The notes under the pieces were generated by a model, which did no database searches, had not been told where the DNA came from, and saw only the letters and a program-made list of their open reading frames with translations. From CAZSBB01 sp964605235 (GTDB lineage Bacteria > Planctomycetota > Phycisphaerae > Phycisphaerales > Phycisphaeraceae), in the NCBI GenBank assembly GCA_964605235.1, contig CAZSBB010000001.1, positions 186,001-250,000 on the forward strand: 64,000 nucleotides of DNA, given 5' to 3'. The translations under genes and the position numbers were made by a program. Positions within the stretch are counted from its first letter, which is position 1. Every line of letters begins with the position of its first letter. Positions 1 through 8,607 of this stretch are shown here, piece by piece.

Positions 1-1
1 G

Positions 2-643
2 CTGTATTTTGAATCCCTGCCGCTGACCGACGCCGATCGCCAGCGCAGCGATCAGTACCGGGTGGAAGCGCAGCGGCGCACGCTCGAGCAATCGTTTGGC
101 TCCATGGATGATTATCTCGCGTCGCTGAAGATGCTCGGCGACCCGCGTGATCTGGATGACGCCGACATGCCGCGCGTCGTGCAGCTCATCGGCAAAACGA
201 ACCAGTTCAACCTGACCACCCGCCGGCACAGCGAAGCCGACGTGCGCGCTCTGCTGGCGCAGCCGCGCAGCGTGGGACTGACCCTGCGCATGGAAGACCG
301 CCTGGGCGAGCATGGACTCATCTCCGTGCTGCTGGCGGGCGCGGATGCGCAGGACCCGGACACGCTGAACATCGACACCTGGCTGATGAGTTGCCGGGTG
401 ATCGGGCGCACCGCGGAGGAATACTTCTTCAGCGTGCTGGTCGAGCGCGCCCGCGAACTGGGCTATGCGAAGCTGCGGGGGCAATACATCCGCACCGCGA
501 AGAACCAGCTCGTGGAGAAGCTGTACGACCGGCTGGGGTTTGCTCAGGTCAGTGCAGCCGACGGGGTTGTGACCTATGAGCTGACGCTGGCGGAGCTGGG
601 GCCAATCAAACACTTCATCACCCGCGCGGGCACGCCGTCATGA
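2..643 (+). CDS. FkbH-like protein, C-terminal part (5' end outside window)
   Basis: The reading frame is open from base 2, so this is the 3' end of a longer gene; the first in-frame start-like codon (GTG at 62) is probably internal. The residues before it (YFESLPLT, then DRQRSDQYR) and the later KTNQFNLTTRR match the end of the HAD-IIIC domain and the linker to the GNAT-like domain in FkbH proteins. In that family the HAD part loads a three-carbon (glyceryl) unit onto an acyl carrier protein. The catalytic HAD residues are not in the window. The stop overlaps the ATG of the MBOAT gene by 4 bp, so the two are translationally coupled. Inference: it supplies or shapes the acyl group used by the downstream acyltransferase. 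Confidence 0.82.
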   Translation: MYFESLPLTDADRQRSDQYRVEAQRRTLEQSFGSMDDYLASLKMLGDPRDLDDADMPRVVQLIGKTNQFNLTTRRHSEADVRALLAQPRSVGLTLRMEDRLGEHGLISVLLAGADAQDPDTLNIDTWLMSCRVIGRTAEEYFFSVLVERARELGYAKLRGQYIRTAKNQLVEKLYDRLGFAQVSAADGVVTYELTLAELGPIKHFITRAGTPS

Positions 644-1803
644 CCACGCCCGTCAAGCTCATTGATCTGGCGGGCCCGGAGTTCTGGGTCGCGTGCGGCG
701 TGGGCGTGGTCGGGCTGACCGTGCTGGGGCGAACCCGTTTTCGTCCCCTGGCGCAAACCGTGCTGAACCTGGGCTTCCTGGTGGTGATGCTGCGCGCTCA
801 AGCGCTGCTGGTGCTGCTGGGGGCAGTGGTGGTGTGGCTGGCGCTCAAGCTGCTCGCCAAGCGCTGCGTGCCGCGTTTGCTGTGTCTGCTGCTGGGGACG
901 GCGATTCTCGCCTTGTTCATCTGCAACAAACTTCCCGGGCTGGCGCAGCGCATCGACCTGGGGCCGGTGAATCCGATCCTGAGCGTCATTGGTTTTTCCT
1001 ACATTGCGCTGCGGCTGATCGAGCTGATCCGCGCGGTGTATGAGCAGCGGCATCCCGCGCCGGGCTTGCTGGGGACGATCAACTATCTGCTGCCGTTCCA
1101 CATGCTCGCCGCCGGCCCGATCCAGGCGTATGACGAGTTTGTGGCGCAGCCCGCCCAGCCCGAGGCGCTGAGCGCCAAGGACACGCTGGAGGCGGTGGAG
1201 CGCATCGCTGCCGGGCTGTTCAAAAAGTTCGTGCTGGCGACGGCGGTCAACAGTCTGTTCCTCACCAACTTCACCGCGCCGGGTCCGTGGTACTGGCTCT
1301 GGGAAGCGCAGATGTTCTATCTGTGGCTGTACCTGGATTTCAGCGCGTACAGCGACATCGCGGTAGGTGTGGGTCGGCTGATGGGCGTCGCCACGCCGGA
1401 GAATTTCAATCGGCCCTACCTGGCGCGGAACATGGTGAACTTCTGGGAGCGCTGGCACATTTCGCTGTCGCTGTGGATTCGCCGCAACCTGTTCTTCCCC
1501 ATCCAGATCGCGGCGATGCGCTGGACCGGCGGCAAGTGGCCGCTGCTGGCGGCGACCCTTGCGTTCATGATCGCGTTCATGCTCTGCGGGCTGTGGCATG
1601 AACTGACGATCAACTACTTCCTGTGGGGCGTCGCCAACGCGGTGGGGCTGAGCGTCGCGTACATCTACCGCCAGTTGCTGCAGAAAAAGCTGGGCGGCAA
1701 GGGACTCAAGCAATACAACGCCAACCCGTGGATTCGCGCGGCGGCGGTGGTGGTGACGTATGAGTTTGTCGCGTTTTCGCTGGTGCTGTTGTTCTGGCCG
1801 TGA
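640..1803 (+). CDS. MBOAT-family membrane-bound O-acyltransferase (DltB/AlgI-like)
   Basis: A 387-residue polytopic membrane protein. The NFWERWHISLS segment (His273) and the GLWHELTINYFLWG segment (catalytic-type His320) are the hallmarks of MBOAT acyltransferases such as DltB, AlgI and PatA. These proteins take an acyl group from a cytoplasmic thioester and deliver it across the membrane to an envelope acceptor. The ATG overlaps the FkbH stop (ATGA). The C-terminus ends in hydrophobic residues (VLLFWP) and carries no FxYxxF acyl-shuttle hexapeptide, which in some MBOATs is fused here; in this locus it is encoded by the small gene that follows. Family assignment is firm; the acyl group and the acceptor are unknown. 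Confidence 0.93.
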   Translation: MTTPVKLIDLAGPEFWVACGVGVVGLTVLGRTRFRPLAQTVLNLGFLVVMLRAQALLVLLGAVVVWLALKLLAKRCVPRLLCLLLGTAILALFICNKLPGLAQRIDLGPVNPILSVIGFSYIALRLIELIRAVYEQRHPAPGLLGTINYLLPFHMLAAGPIQAYDEFVAQPAQPEALSAKDTLEAVERIAAGLFKKFVLATAVNSLFLTNFTAPGPWYWLWEAQMFYLWLYLDFSAYSDIAVGVGRLMGVATPENFNRPYLARNMVNFWERWHISLSLWIRRNLFFPIQIAAMRWTGGKWPLLAATLAFMIAFMLCGLWHELTINYFLWGVANAVGLSVAYIYRQLLQKKLGGKGLKQYNANPWIRAAAVVVTYEFVAFSLVLLFWP

Positions 1804-1828
1804 TGAATCCCCCGGAGCCCCCCGGAAT

Positions 1829-1849
1829 CCCCCGGCAGAGCCGGGGGCT
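1829..1849. repeat. Family A hairpin repeat between MBOAT gene and microprotein gene
   Basis: An 8-bp perfect GC stem (CCCCCGGC, loop AGA) followed by CTAATG. It belongs to the hairpin family seen near 11235, 21528, 38921, 51641, 53328, 56251 and 63806-63995. Two further CCCCCGGA blocks lie just upstream (1809-1828). It sits inside the acylation operon and could modulate read-through or mRNA stability. Confidence 0.7.
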
Positions 1850-1869
1850 AATGGATGAGGTGATTGAAC

Positions 1870-2010
1870 ATGCTTAAGCGTTGGCTCAATCCGGTGCCGG
1901 AGCTGCCTGCGGGGCGGGTGTGGCTGCGCGTGCTGTGGATCGCGGTGCAGGTCGCCCTGGCGCTGGTGTGGGCGGGCAAGGCCAATCCGTTTTTCTATCA
2001 GGCGTTTTGA
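1870..2010 (+). CDS. DltX-like acyl-shuttle microprotein (46 aa)
   Basis: A short gene with a very strong Shine-Dalgarno sequence (GAGGTGAT at 1857-1864, 5 nt before the ATG). The product is 46 residues: a basic N-terminus (Lys3, Arg4), one transmembrane segment at about residues 17-36, and a C-terminus ending FFYQAF. That ending fits exactly the FxYxxF hexapeptide known from DltX, in which the Tyr carries the acyl group between the MBOAT and the SGNH-type transferase. Tyr43 would be the acylated residue. The predicted topology (N-in, C-out) puts it on the correct side of the membrane. The stop overlaps a possible TTG of the next gene. DltX is normally about 50 residues, so the length fits. 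Function is inferred from motif, topology and position between MBOAT and SGNH genes. Confidence 0.82.
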   Translation: MLKRWLNPVPELPAGRVWLRVLWIAVQVALALVWAGKANPFFYQAF

Positions 2011-2024
2011 GGAAAGCGAAAGCT

Positions 2025-3125
2025 GTGCGTGACGCGCTGCGACAACTGGGCCCGCTGCTGAAACTCACCCTCGCGGTGGGCGTGTGCGTGCTGGCGCTCA
2101 ACGGCGGGATGCTGGCGCTCGATGCCGCGTGCCCGGGGTGGCTACCCCAGCAGATGGCGGGCAGCGGGTTTGAACAGGACATCCGCGCCCGCGTGCACAG
2201 CGCGGAGGAATACCTGGAGCAGCATGCGGATGAAAAGGAAAAACTGGCGGTGGTGCTGGGTCTGTCCGGCGCGCGCGAAGGCGTGCTGCTCGGCGAACTG
2301 GCGCAGCATGATGAGCCGCTGGACTACCGCTACCTGGGCCTGTGCGGGGCGGGCGGAACCGTGCAGACCATCGCCAAGCAATCGCAGGCGCTGTTCACCA
2401 GCGAACTGAAACCGAAGCTGGCGGTGCTGGGCATCACGCCCTTCGCGTTGATTCCCCCCGTGCAGGCGACGGCGGATGATGACGAAGCAGCGCAACAATC
2501 AGACCTGCTGCTGGCGCTCAAGCAGCACAATCCGCGGCTGCTGTACCGGGCGCTGCGCAAACGCTTCTGGTTTTACAGCCGGCGGCGGGACGCGAGCGAT
2601 CTGATGACTGCGAAATTGCAGGATGGCAAGCTCGCGCTGCTGGCGGTGTTTGGCACCGAGTTGCCCACGCCGCCGACCCATCGGGACCCGTGGCGTGAGA
2701 TGATCAAGCTGGACAACCCGCTGCACGCTTCGCAGGCGACGCTGAATCAGCAGCTCAATTCCTACGAAAGCCGGGGGTACTTCCGTGCTTCAGCGTATGA
2801 GCATCTGGAGCCGGAGTTGGCTGCGCTGAAGCAGATGATCGATCACTTCCGGGGCCGAGGGCGGGAGCCGGGGGGCCGGGGGTGTGCGGTGGTGCTGGTG
2901 CTGATGCCCGAGCACAGCCAGCTGGCCCAGCGGATTCCGCCGGCGGGGGTTGATGTGCTGACGCACTGGCTGAGTGCGACCTATGGCAACGATGCGCCGC
3001 CGGTGCTGAACCTGCGGCAGGTGATGCCCGACGACGCCTTCACCGATGTGTCGCATCTGAACCACCCCGGCAGCGAAACTTTCTCGCGGCTGCTGGGCGC
3101 GGAACTCGCCAATATCGTGCGGTGA
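2025..3125 (+). CDS. SGNH/DltD-AlgJ-like acyltransferase partner, membrane-anchored
   Basis: About 366 residues starting at GTG 2025, with AGGA at 2010-2013 as ribosome binding site; TTG 2007, overlapping the microprotein stop, is an alternative. An N-terminal hydrophobic anchor (about residues 12-32) is followed by an extracytoplasmic domain. Ser81 in LGLSGARE is the candidate nucleophile and FTDVSHL provides a D341-x-x-H344 pair, as in SGNH O-acyltransferases (DltD, AlgJ/AlgX, PatB). Overall similarity to named members looks weak, so the assignment rests on these blocks and on operon position. Predicted role: accept the acyl group from the microprotein Tyr and place it on an envelope glycan. 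Confidence 0.78.
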   Translation: MRDALRQLGPLLKLTLAVGVCVLALNGGMLALDAACPGWLPQQMAGSGFEQDIRARVHSAEEYLEQHADEKEKLAVVLGLSGAREGVLLGELAQHDEPLDYRYLGLCGAGGTVQTIAKQSQALFTSELKPKLAVLGITPFALIPPVQATADDDEAAQQSDLLLALKQHNPRLLYRALRKRFWFYSRRRDASDLMTAKLQDGKLALLAVFGTELPTPPTHRDPWREMIKLDNPLHASQATLNQQLNSYESRGYFRASAYEHLEPELAALKQMIDHFRGRGREPGGRGCAVVLVLMPEHSQLAQRIPPAGVDVLTHWLSATYGNDAPPVLNLRQVMPDDAFTDVSHLNHPGSETFSRLLGAELANIVR

Positions 3126-3128
3126 CTT

Positions 3129-3214
3129 GCAGGTCCGGGCTGGCCCGGACAGGTACACCCTTCGTCCTGCTTGTGCGCTTTACGTCTCACGTGTCCGGGC
3201 AAGCCCGGACCTAC
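3129..3214. repeat. Family B hairpin pair (AGGTCCGGGC type)
   Basis: Two similar hairpins, at 3129-3156 (GTCCGGGC/GCCCGGAC) and 3190-3214 (GTCCGGGC/GCCCGGACCTAC), 61 bp apart in the same orientation. The same doublet with the same spacing occurs at 50275-50361. The right end of the second hairpin supplies the TAG stop (3211-3213) of the convergent DUF971 gene. Confidence 0.75.
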
Positions 3215-3564
3215 TTTTGCCTGGTCTGACAGGCAGGACACGGGCACAGGTTCGCCAGGCGTTCCCAGGTGAACAAGCCCGTGTCGTGACCATCGGAAAA
3301 ACGGATGCGCAGGGCATAGTTGCCCACCGGTTCCAGACCCACGACGCCAATGTCGTGCGGCACGCTGTCGGGGTTGAGCAGCGGCTTGCCGGTCCACTCG
3401 TCGACGCAGGACGCGCAGTGGCAATTGAGCCGGAGGTAGCGCAAGGGATAGACGCCGATGTGGTCGGTCCGCCAGGTGAGGGTCAGCGTGCCTGCAGCGC
3501 GATCGGCATGCACATGCTGGGGCGGACGCACGGACGGATTGCGGTTTACGGGCGAGCGTTCCAT
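3211..3564 (-). CDS. DUF971 / GBBH-like N-terminal domain protein
   Basis: 117 residues. The core reads as a DUF971 domain: LTLTWRTDHIGVYPLRYLRLNCHCASC and later FSDGHDTGLFTWERL. This is the small domain also found at the N-terminus of gamma-butyrobetaine hydroxylase and in free-standing form near Fe-S carrier genes. Paired cysteines (CHCASC, and CPCPAC at the C-terminus) could bind metal. The start lies 19 bp inside the end of the upstream large secreted-protein gene, suggesting co-transcription, although no functional link is evident. The exact role of the free-standing domain is not established. Confidence 0.8.
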   Translation of the reverse strand: MERSPVNRNPSVRPPQHVHADRAAGTLTLTWRTDHIGVYPLRYLRLNCHCASCVDEWTGKPLLNPDSVPHDIGVVGLEPVGNYALRIRFSDGHDTGLFTWERLANLCPCPACQTRQK

Positions 3565-6500
3565 GGGGCGTACAGCATATCGGTGGATTCAAGCGGCAGC
3601 GTGACAGTCAAGGTTCCGTCAGTGGCAACGGTGGGTTTGAGCGCACCCAGACGCGATGAGTGCAGCACCCCATGCGCCTGACCCGGCCGAAGCGTGACGG
3701 TGATCTGCGCCAGTGCACTGCCGGTGTAATTCGCCAAAGGAATCACGAAGCCGACGTTGCTTTCCATGAACCGGGCTTCGACCTGGCGCGTGTCCACCTG
3801 CACCGGCTCCACCACGCCCGCGCTCTGCGGGGGCAGGCAGATGAGCTGCCCCAGCGCAGCCGGGTAACGGTAAGGACAGGTGGAATACGCCTTGCGGGGC
3901 ACCATGAGCGGGCTGGGCTGCGCGGCGATGTCGTCTTCATTCGCCACGCGCAGCACCTGTTCCACGAACGCCAGTTGCCGAACCGGCTGCTCCAACTCGT
4001 CTTCCAGTTGGCGCCAGCTTTCGTACATGTAGCTGGTGCCGGGGGCGAAGCCGAACAGGTACACCTGACCCGCGCCGCGCTTGATTCGCAGCGCCGCCGG
4101 CGCGTCGTCCGCGAAGCGCGCCAGCACCTCGACCTCCCCGGCCGGGGCGCTGTTTTGCCGGAGAAAACCATAGGGCACGCTGCCGGGCGCCGGGTTCGCC
4201 AGCGTCACCGCGCCAGCCGCTTTGAAAGCCTTCATCACATACCGGCTGGAATGCACATACCGCCACTGCTCGGGCCCATCCGCGCGTCCCAGTTGCAGAC
4301 CCTCATCGAGCGTCTTAAGCGGCTGGTTCAGTTCATCCCGGCTCACCGCATACGGCGCCAGCACCAGCGTGCCGCCCTGCTTGACCCACGCCACCAGCGG
4401 CGGCACACAGCGCGCGTCCAGATGCTCGCCGACGCAGTAGACCACCCGCCGCTGCGCCAGCGCGCCTTCGAGCACTTCCGCTTCGCTGATGACATCCACC
4501 GCGGTCTGCCCATGCTTGAGCGCCAGCCAGGTGAAGGTGCGCTCGTGCGATTGCACCGTGTCATAACCGGCCGCCCACAGGTCCGCGGTGGTGCTGTGCA
4601 GGATGGCGGCAGCGGCAGGACGGGGCAGGGCATCGATCAGCACATCCTCCGCAGCGCCGATTTCATGTGCTGCTTCCGCCACCGCGGCATAGCGTTCCCA
4701 CTGGCGATACCAGCCGCGCTCATGCCCGGCGTAAATCGGCTGATAGGCGTAGAAATTGAGCAGCTTGGCGCCCTCGGCGATGTCGCTGTACGCCTTGAGC
4801 TTGATGTCCAGCGGCCGGCGTCCGTAGCTGGTGATGCAGTACATGTGGACCGGCTGGCCATGCTTGCGGGCGGCAGCGCGCAGCAGGGCGACGTTCCAGC
4901 CGCACATTTCATGCGTCGCGCCCAGGTTGGTCCAGTCCTCGCTCATGGCGATGTCGAGCGCCTGCTGGCGGGTGAAGAACTCGTAGTAATCCACGCCGGC
5001 GGCGAAGGTGTTGCCCATGTACACCGCATAGTCGGAGAAGTTCTGCGTGGTTTTCAAACCGGCGGGAAAGTGGCGGTGCACCGCGTCACTGGCGAGCTTG
5101 AAAAACCGCGCGACGGTCCATGCCTGGAAACGGCGGCTCAGCAGATACAGCAGCGGCTCGGCATGGTCGCGCTGGTCGGTGAGGTTCACTTCGTCCATGC
5201 CCAGGGCGCCCAGGTCCATGGCGGTGTAGCCCTGCTCCTGCACCCACTGGCGAAAAACAGTCTGGTCGGCCTTGCTCTGCATCATCTTGTCCAGGCCCGT
5301 GCCGGATGCTTCATCCATGAGCTTGACCTGCGTGATTTCCCCCGGCGGCGGATTGGCTTTGAGCTTCCCGCCGGCGTCGCGCGTGCGCTGCTCGATGGTC
5401 TCCAGGTCCGGCTCATTGAAGCCGCCGGGCCCCATGTGCCAGATGGACGCGCCGGTGCGCCCGAAGCGCAAGCCGGCCGCGACGCCGGCGGCGGTGGGCA
5501 GGCCGGCGTCGCCGCTGAGCCCCATCCACTGCGCGGCCGCCAGCTCGTTCGCCGCGGTGCCGGGACTGATGCTCGAACCGGAAACTGAAATGTCCGTCAG
5601 CAAAGGAAAACGCTGGGCGCGGCGACCAAACGGCACCGCCGGCAGTCGGGTGGTCAGCGCGGAGGTTTCGCTGGCGATCTGGTAATCCGCCATCGGTCGG
5701 CGGCCCTCCGCCATGTTCTCGGGCACCAGCACGGCGATGCCATTGCCTTCACCTTCACGGCGAATGGTCTTGACGATCGCGTCCTCGCGCGGCGCGGCGG
5801 CGAAGTCGATCTCATACACCGCGCGGTCGGCGCGGCTCTGTCCGTAGGTGATCTGGGCGTGGAAGTTGAAGATCGTGGGCCAGCCGTCGTACAGCAGCCG
5901 GCTGACATTCGCCCAGGGCGTGGTGTCGCCGGGGTTAAGCCGGTCGGTCGAACCGGTGAAGTGTTTCAGGTGCAGCCCCGCGCGGTCGAAGCTGATGTTG
6001 CGATACCACGGCTCGCGCATGTGGTTGAGGAAGGTGTAGAAGTAGACGTCGCCGGGGTCGCAGTCGAGCAGGCGCAGCCGGACGTAGGTCTGGGGCGCGA
6101 AGTCCCGATGCTCGGGCACGTATTTGCTGTCGGTGGTCAGCAGCAGGCAGTCGATTCGGCGGATATTGCCGTTGGCGGCCAAGGGTTCGCGCTTGCTGAG
6201 CGTGAGCTTGAGCGGGCCGGCTTTGAGCGCGACGCGGTAGCGGCCGTCGGGGAATTTTTCCTCTGCGTCGGCGGCCGGTTCTTCGAGGCTGAAATCCACC
6301 TCGTCGCCGCCGCGTCCGCCGGATTTCCCTTTGCCGGCGCCGGGCAGCTTGGGCGTGTTGGCATTGGGGTCCTGCTCGTGGCGGGAGACGACCCACTCAT
6401 AGCGGGCCCAGACCGCGTTGCCGCCGGCGCCGGTGCGTTCGAGCTTGCGGTCATATTCCTGCTGAAAAACGGGGCGGCCGGCCTGCTCGAGCTGCAGCGC

Positions 6501-6887
6501 AAAGGGGGCGCGCAGGCCCGACGTTGCTTTGGGGAGCTGGGCAAAGCGCACCCAGACAAAATAGCGCCCCGCCTCGGGCACCTGCAGTTCGTGCGTCGCC
6601 ACGCCGGAGCCGGCGCTGTTGCCCGCCAGGTCCTTCATGTTGGAAATGAACGGGGCTTCGAAATGCCGACTGGCGTTGACGACTTCCCAGCCTTCGCCCA
6701 GCGTGGTGAAGTCCTCCGCCTGCACGAAGACATACGGCCCGCGGGGGCCTTCCCACAAGCCGGCGGTGTCCGCCTCCTGCGCCTGCGCCGACCACGCCAG
6801 CGCGCCGAGCAAACCCAGCCACAATCCCGCGGCGCCGCGACCGATTTTCCGCCACGACGCCGGCCGAAGATGAGTCAGATGTTGCAT
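3546..6887 (-). CDS. Large secreted glycosidase-like protein
   Basis: 1,113 residues from the ATG at 6887; the frame is open further upstream, but this start gives a clear signal peptide ending WSAQAQ. The N-terminal part (PYVFVQAEDFTTLGEGWEV, then PEAGRYFVWVRF) resembles a carbohydrate-binding beta-sandwich. The middle has TIM-barrel-like segments (LGALGMDEVNL; MSEDWTNLGATHEMCGW; LLNFYAYQPIY). The region around VAWVKQGGTLVLAPYAVSR looks like the amidotransferase-like domain found after the catalytic domain in some glycoside hydrolases. I do not recognise a specific GH family. It lies 106 bp downstream of a sulfatase on the same strand, so a role in breaking down sulfated polysaccharide is a reasonable inference. 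Confidence 0.6.
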   Translation of the reverse strand: MQHLTHLRPASWRKIGRGAAGLWLGLLGALAWSAQAQEADTAGLWEGPRGPYVFVQAEDFTTLGEGWEVVNASRHFEAPFISNMKDLAGNSAGSGVATHELQVPEAGRYFVWVRFAQLPKATSGLRAPFALQLEQAGRPVFQQEYDRKLERTGAGGNAVWARYEWVVSRHEQDPNANTPKLPGAGKGKSGGRGGDEVDFSLEEPAADAEEKFPDGRYRVALKAGPLKLTLSKREPLAANGNIRRIDCLLLTTDSKYVPEHRDFAPQTYVRLRLLDCDPGDVYFYTFLNHMREPWYRNISFDRAGLHLKHFTGSTDRLNPGDTTPWANVSRLLYDGWPTIFNFHAQITYGQSRADRAVYEIDFAAAPREDAIVKTIRREGEGNGIAVLVPENMAEGRRPMADYQIASETSALTTRLPAVPFGRRAQRFPLLTDISVSGSSISPGTAANELAAAQWMGLSGDAGLPTAAGVAAGLRFGRTGASIWHMGPGGFNEPDLETIEQRTRDAGGKLKANPPPGEITQVKLMDEASGTGLDKMMQSKADQTVFRQWVQEQGYTAMDLGALGMDEVNLTDQRDHAEPLLYLLSRRFQAWTVARFFKLASDAVHRHFPAGLKTTQNFSDYAVYMGNTFAAGVDYYEFFTRQQALDIAMSEDWTNLGATHEMCGWNVALLRAAARKHGQPVHMYCITSYGRRPLDIKLKAYSDIAEGAKLLNFYAYQPIYAGHERGWYRQWERYAAVAEAAHEIGAAEDVLIDALPRPAAAAILHSTTADLWAAGYDTVQSHERTFTWLALKHGQTAVDVISEAEVLEGALAQRRVVYCVGEHLDARCVPPLVAWVKQGGTLVLAPYAVSRDELNQPLKTLDEGLQLGRADGPEQWRYVHSSRYVMKAFKAAGAVTLANPAPGSVPYGFLRQNSAPAGEVEVLARFADDAPAALRIKRGAGQVYLFGFAPGTSYMYESWRQLEDELEQPVRQLAFVEQVLRVANEDDIAAQPSPLMVPRKAYSTCPYRYPAALGQLICLPPQSAGVVEPVQVDTRQVEARFMESNVGFVIPLANYTGSALAQITVTLRPGQAHGVLHSSRLGALKPTVATDGTLTVTLPLESTDMLYAPWNARP

Positions 6888-6993
6888 CAGGACAGTATAT
6901 GCCGCGCGCGGTTCACCCCCTGAAATGCTGCTGAATCGCTGAATTTTCGGGGCTGGCGCGTGGCCTGCGCATGCGGAAAAACGCACTGTCAGG

Positions 6994-8607
6994 TCAGGGG
7001 CGCGGCCCTGCTGCTCCGGGGGCATGCGGCACCCGCGCCTGCGGCGGCAGCAGACTGGTGAAGTCCGGCCCGTGCTCGGCCCACCACCAGCTCAATGGCT
7101 TGCCCTCGCTGCGCGTCGCCGGCGGCACCCGGCTGTCCCATGGCATGCGCGAGTGCGGGCGCGGCGTGTCCCAGCCGTCCTCAGCCACATACGGCCGGAC
7201 GATCAACTCGCTCTGCGCATCGAGCCAGCGTCCCCCCGAATATTGCTTGAGCCATTGCTTGAGCGTTTGCCGCATCTGCCGCTGCTCGGACGCCAGCGCT
7301 GCTTCGCCCGCGCGGTTGTGCAACTCGTGCGGGTCGGTCTGCAGGTCGAACAATTCCTCGTAACCCGCCAGCGGATAGTAGTGGTACTTGTAGCGCTGCC
7401 CGATGACGTACCCGCCGGCTTCGATGGTGACGACATGATCCCGCGGCACGCGCCCGGCGGCGATCTCCAGCAGCGAAGCGCCGGGCAACTGGTCATCGGC
7501 GAAATCCGCACCGCCCAGCGTCAGCAGCGTGCGCGCGATGTCATAGTGACTCACCGGCAAGTCGCAGGTCTGGCCGGCTGGGACGCGCCCCGGCGCCCAG
7601 AGCATCAGCGGCACATGGATGGAGCCTTCAAACCCCAGCGACTTATACCAAAGCCCGTGGTCGCCCATCATGTCGCCGTGGTCGGAGCTGAAGATGATCA
7701 CGCTGTTGTCGAGTTGGCCGCTGCGTTCCAGCGCCGCAATGATGCGCCCGACCTGCTCGTCAATGAAAGTGATGTTGGCGTAGTAAGCCGCGAGCCCCAG
7801 GTTGCGGGCGTGCTCGGAATATAAATCCCATTCCTTGCTGCGCACGTAATCGCGGTAGAACGGCCAACCGTCGAGCTCCCCTGCACGCCGCCAGGGCGGG
7901 GGCATCTGGTTGGGATCGTACAACCCCCGCAAATGCTGCGGACAGTCATACGGCACATGCGGCTTGACGAAGCTGCTCCACAACAAAAACGGCTGGTCGC
8001 GCGGCGCCTCGCGTTCCAACCATTGCACCGACTGGTCGCCGCACCACTGCGTGACGTGATGCGCCTTGGGCAGATGGTTGATCAGCGGCTTGATCTCGTT
8101 GTAACCAATCTCCGGCGGCTTCTCCCAGCCCCACAGCCCCCGCTGAGCGAGATAGCGGTCGTAATCATCCAACTGCACGTCATTGGCGGTGGGCGCCTGC
8201 CGAATCCAGCGCATTTCCTCGGAGAACATGGCGTCATCAAAGCCATTGAGCATGCGCTGGTAGGCCGGGGTGAAATGGAACTTGCCGACGCCCTGCGTGC
8301 GATAGCCCTGCTGGCCGAGGCGCGCGGGGACGGTCTGATCGGGATGGAGAATGCGGTAGCCGGGGGCGATCTGTTCCTGGTTGTACCCGCAGTACCCGGT
8401 CATGAGTGTGGCCCGGGTGGGGATGCAGAACGGATGCGCACAGTACGCCCGGGTGAAGCGCACGCCTTCGCGGGCAATGCGATCCATGTGCGGGGTCTGG
8501 ATGATCGGGTTGCCATAGCAGCCGGTGGCGTCAAAACGCTGCTGGTCGGTGATGATGAAGATGAGGTTGGGACGATCGGCGAAGGCTTTGGTTGGGGTGC
8601 TGGACAT
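6994..8607 (-). CDS. S1-family sulfatase
   Basis: 537 residues starting at ATG 8607, directly before PNLIFIITDQQR. Metal-binding Asp21 lies in IITDQQR, and the formylglycine motif is C61-I-P-T-R, a C-x-P-x-R variant needing Cys-to-formylglycine maturation. The IFSSDHGDMMGDHGLW segment supplies further metal ligands. The C-terminal part has the usual YKYHYY and LFDLQTDPHELHN segments. No signal peptide is visible from this start, although the downstream protein is clearly exported; either this sulfatase is cytoplasmic or the true start differs. It is first in an apparent sulfatase / glycosidase-like gene pair and divergent from the gene at 8837. The substrate is unknown. Confidence 0.93.
   Translation of the reverse strand: MSSTPTKAFADRPNLIFIITDQQRFDATGCYGNPIIQTPHMDRIAREGVRFTRAYCAHPFCIPTRATLMTGYCGYNQEQIAPGYRILHPDQTVPARLGQQGYRTQGVGKFHFTPAYQRMLNGFDDAMFSEEMRWIRQAPTANDVQLDDYDRYLAQRGLWGWEKPPEIGYNEIKPLINHLPKAHHVTQWCGDQSVQWLEREAPRDQPFLLWSSFVKPHVPYDCPQHLRGLYDPNQMPPPWRRAGELDGWPFYRDYVRSKEWDLYSEHARNLGLAAYYANITFIDEQVGRIIAALERSGQLDNSVIIFSSDHGDMMGDHGLWYKSLGFEGSIHVPLMLWAPGRVPAGQTCDLPVSHYDIARTLLTLGGADFADDQLPGASLLEIAAGRVPRDHVVTIEAGGYVIGQRYKYHYYPLAGYEELFDLQTDPHELHNRAGEAALASEQRQMRQTLKQWLKQYSGGRWLDAQSELIVRPYVAEDGWDTPRPHSRMPWDSRVPPATRSEGKPLSWWWAEHGPDFTSLLPPQARVPHAPGAAGPRP

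Noticed and set aside
3660..5588. A 642-codon open frame opposite the large secreted protein gene
   Set aside because: No ribosome binding site, no domain, and composition of a shadow frame; the minus-strand gene has a signal peptide and glycosidase-like segments.
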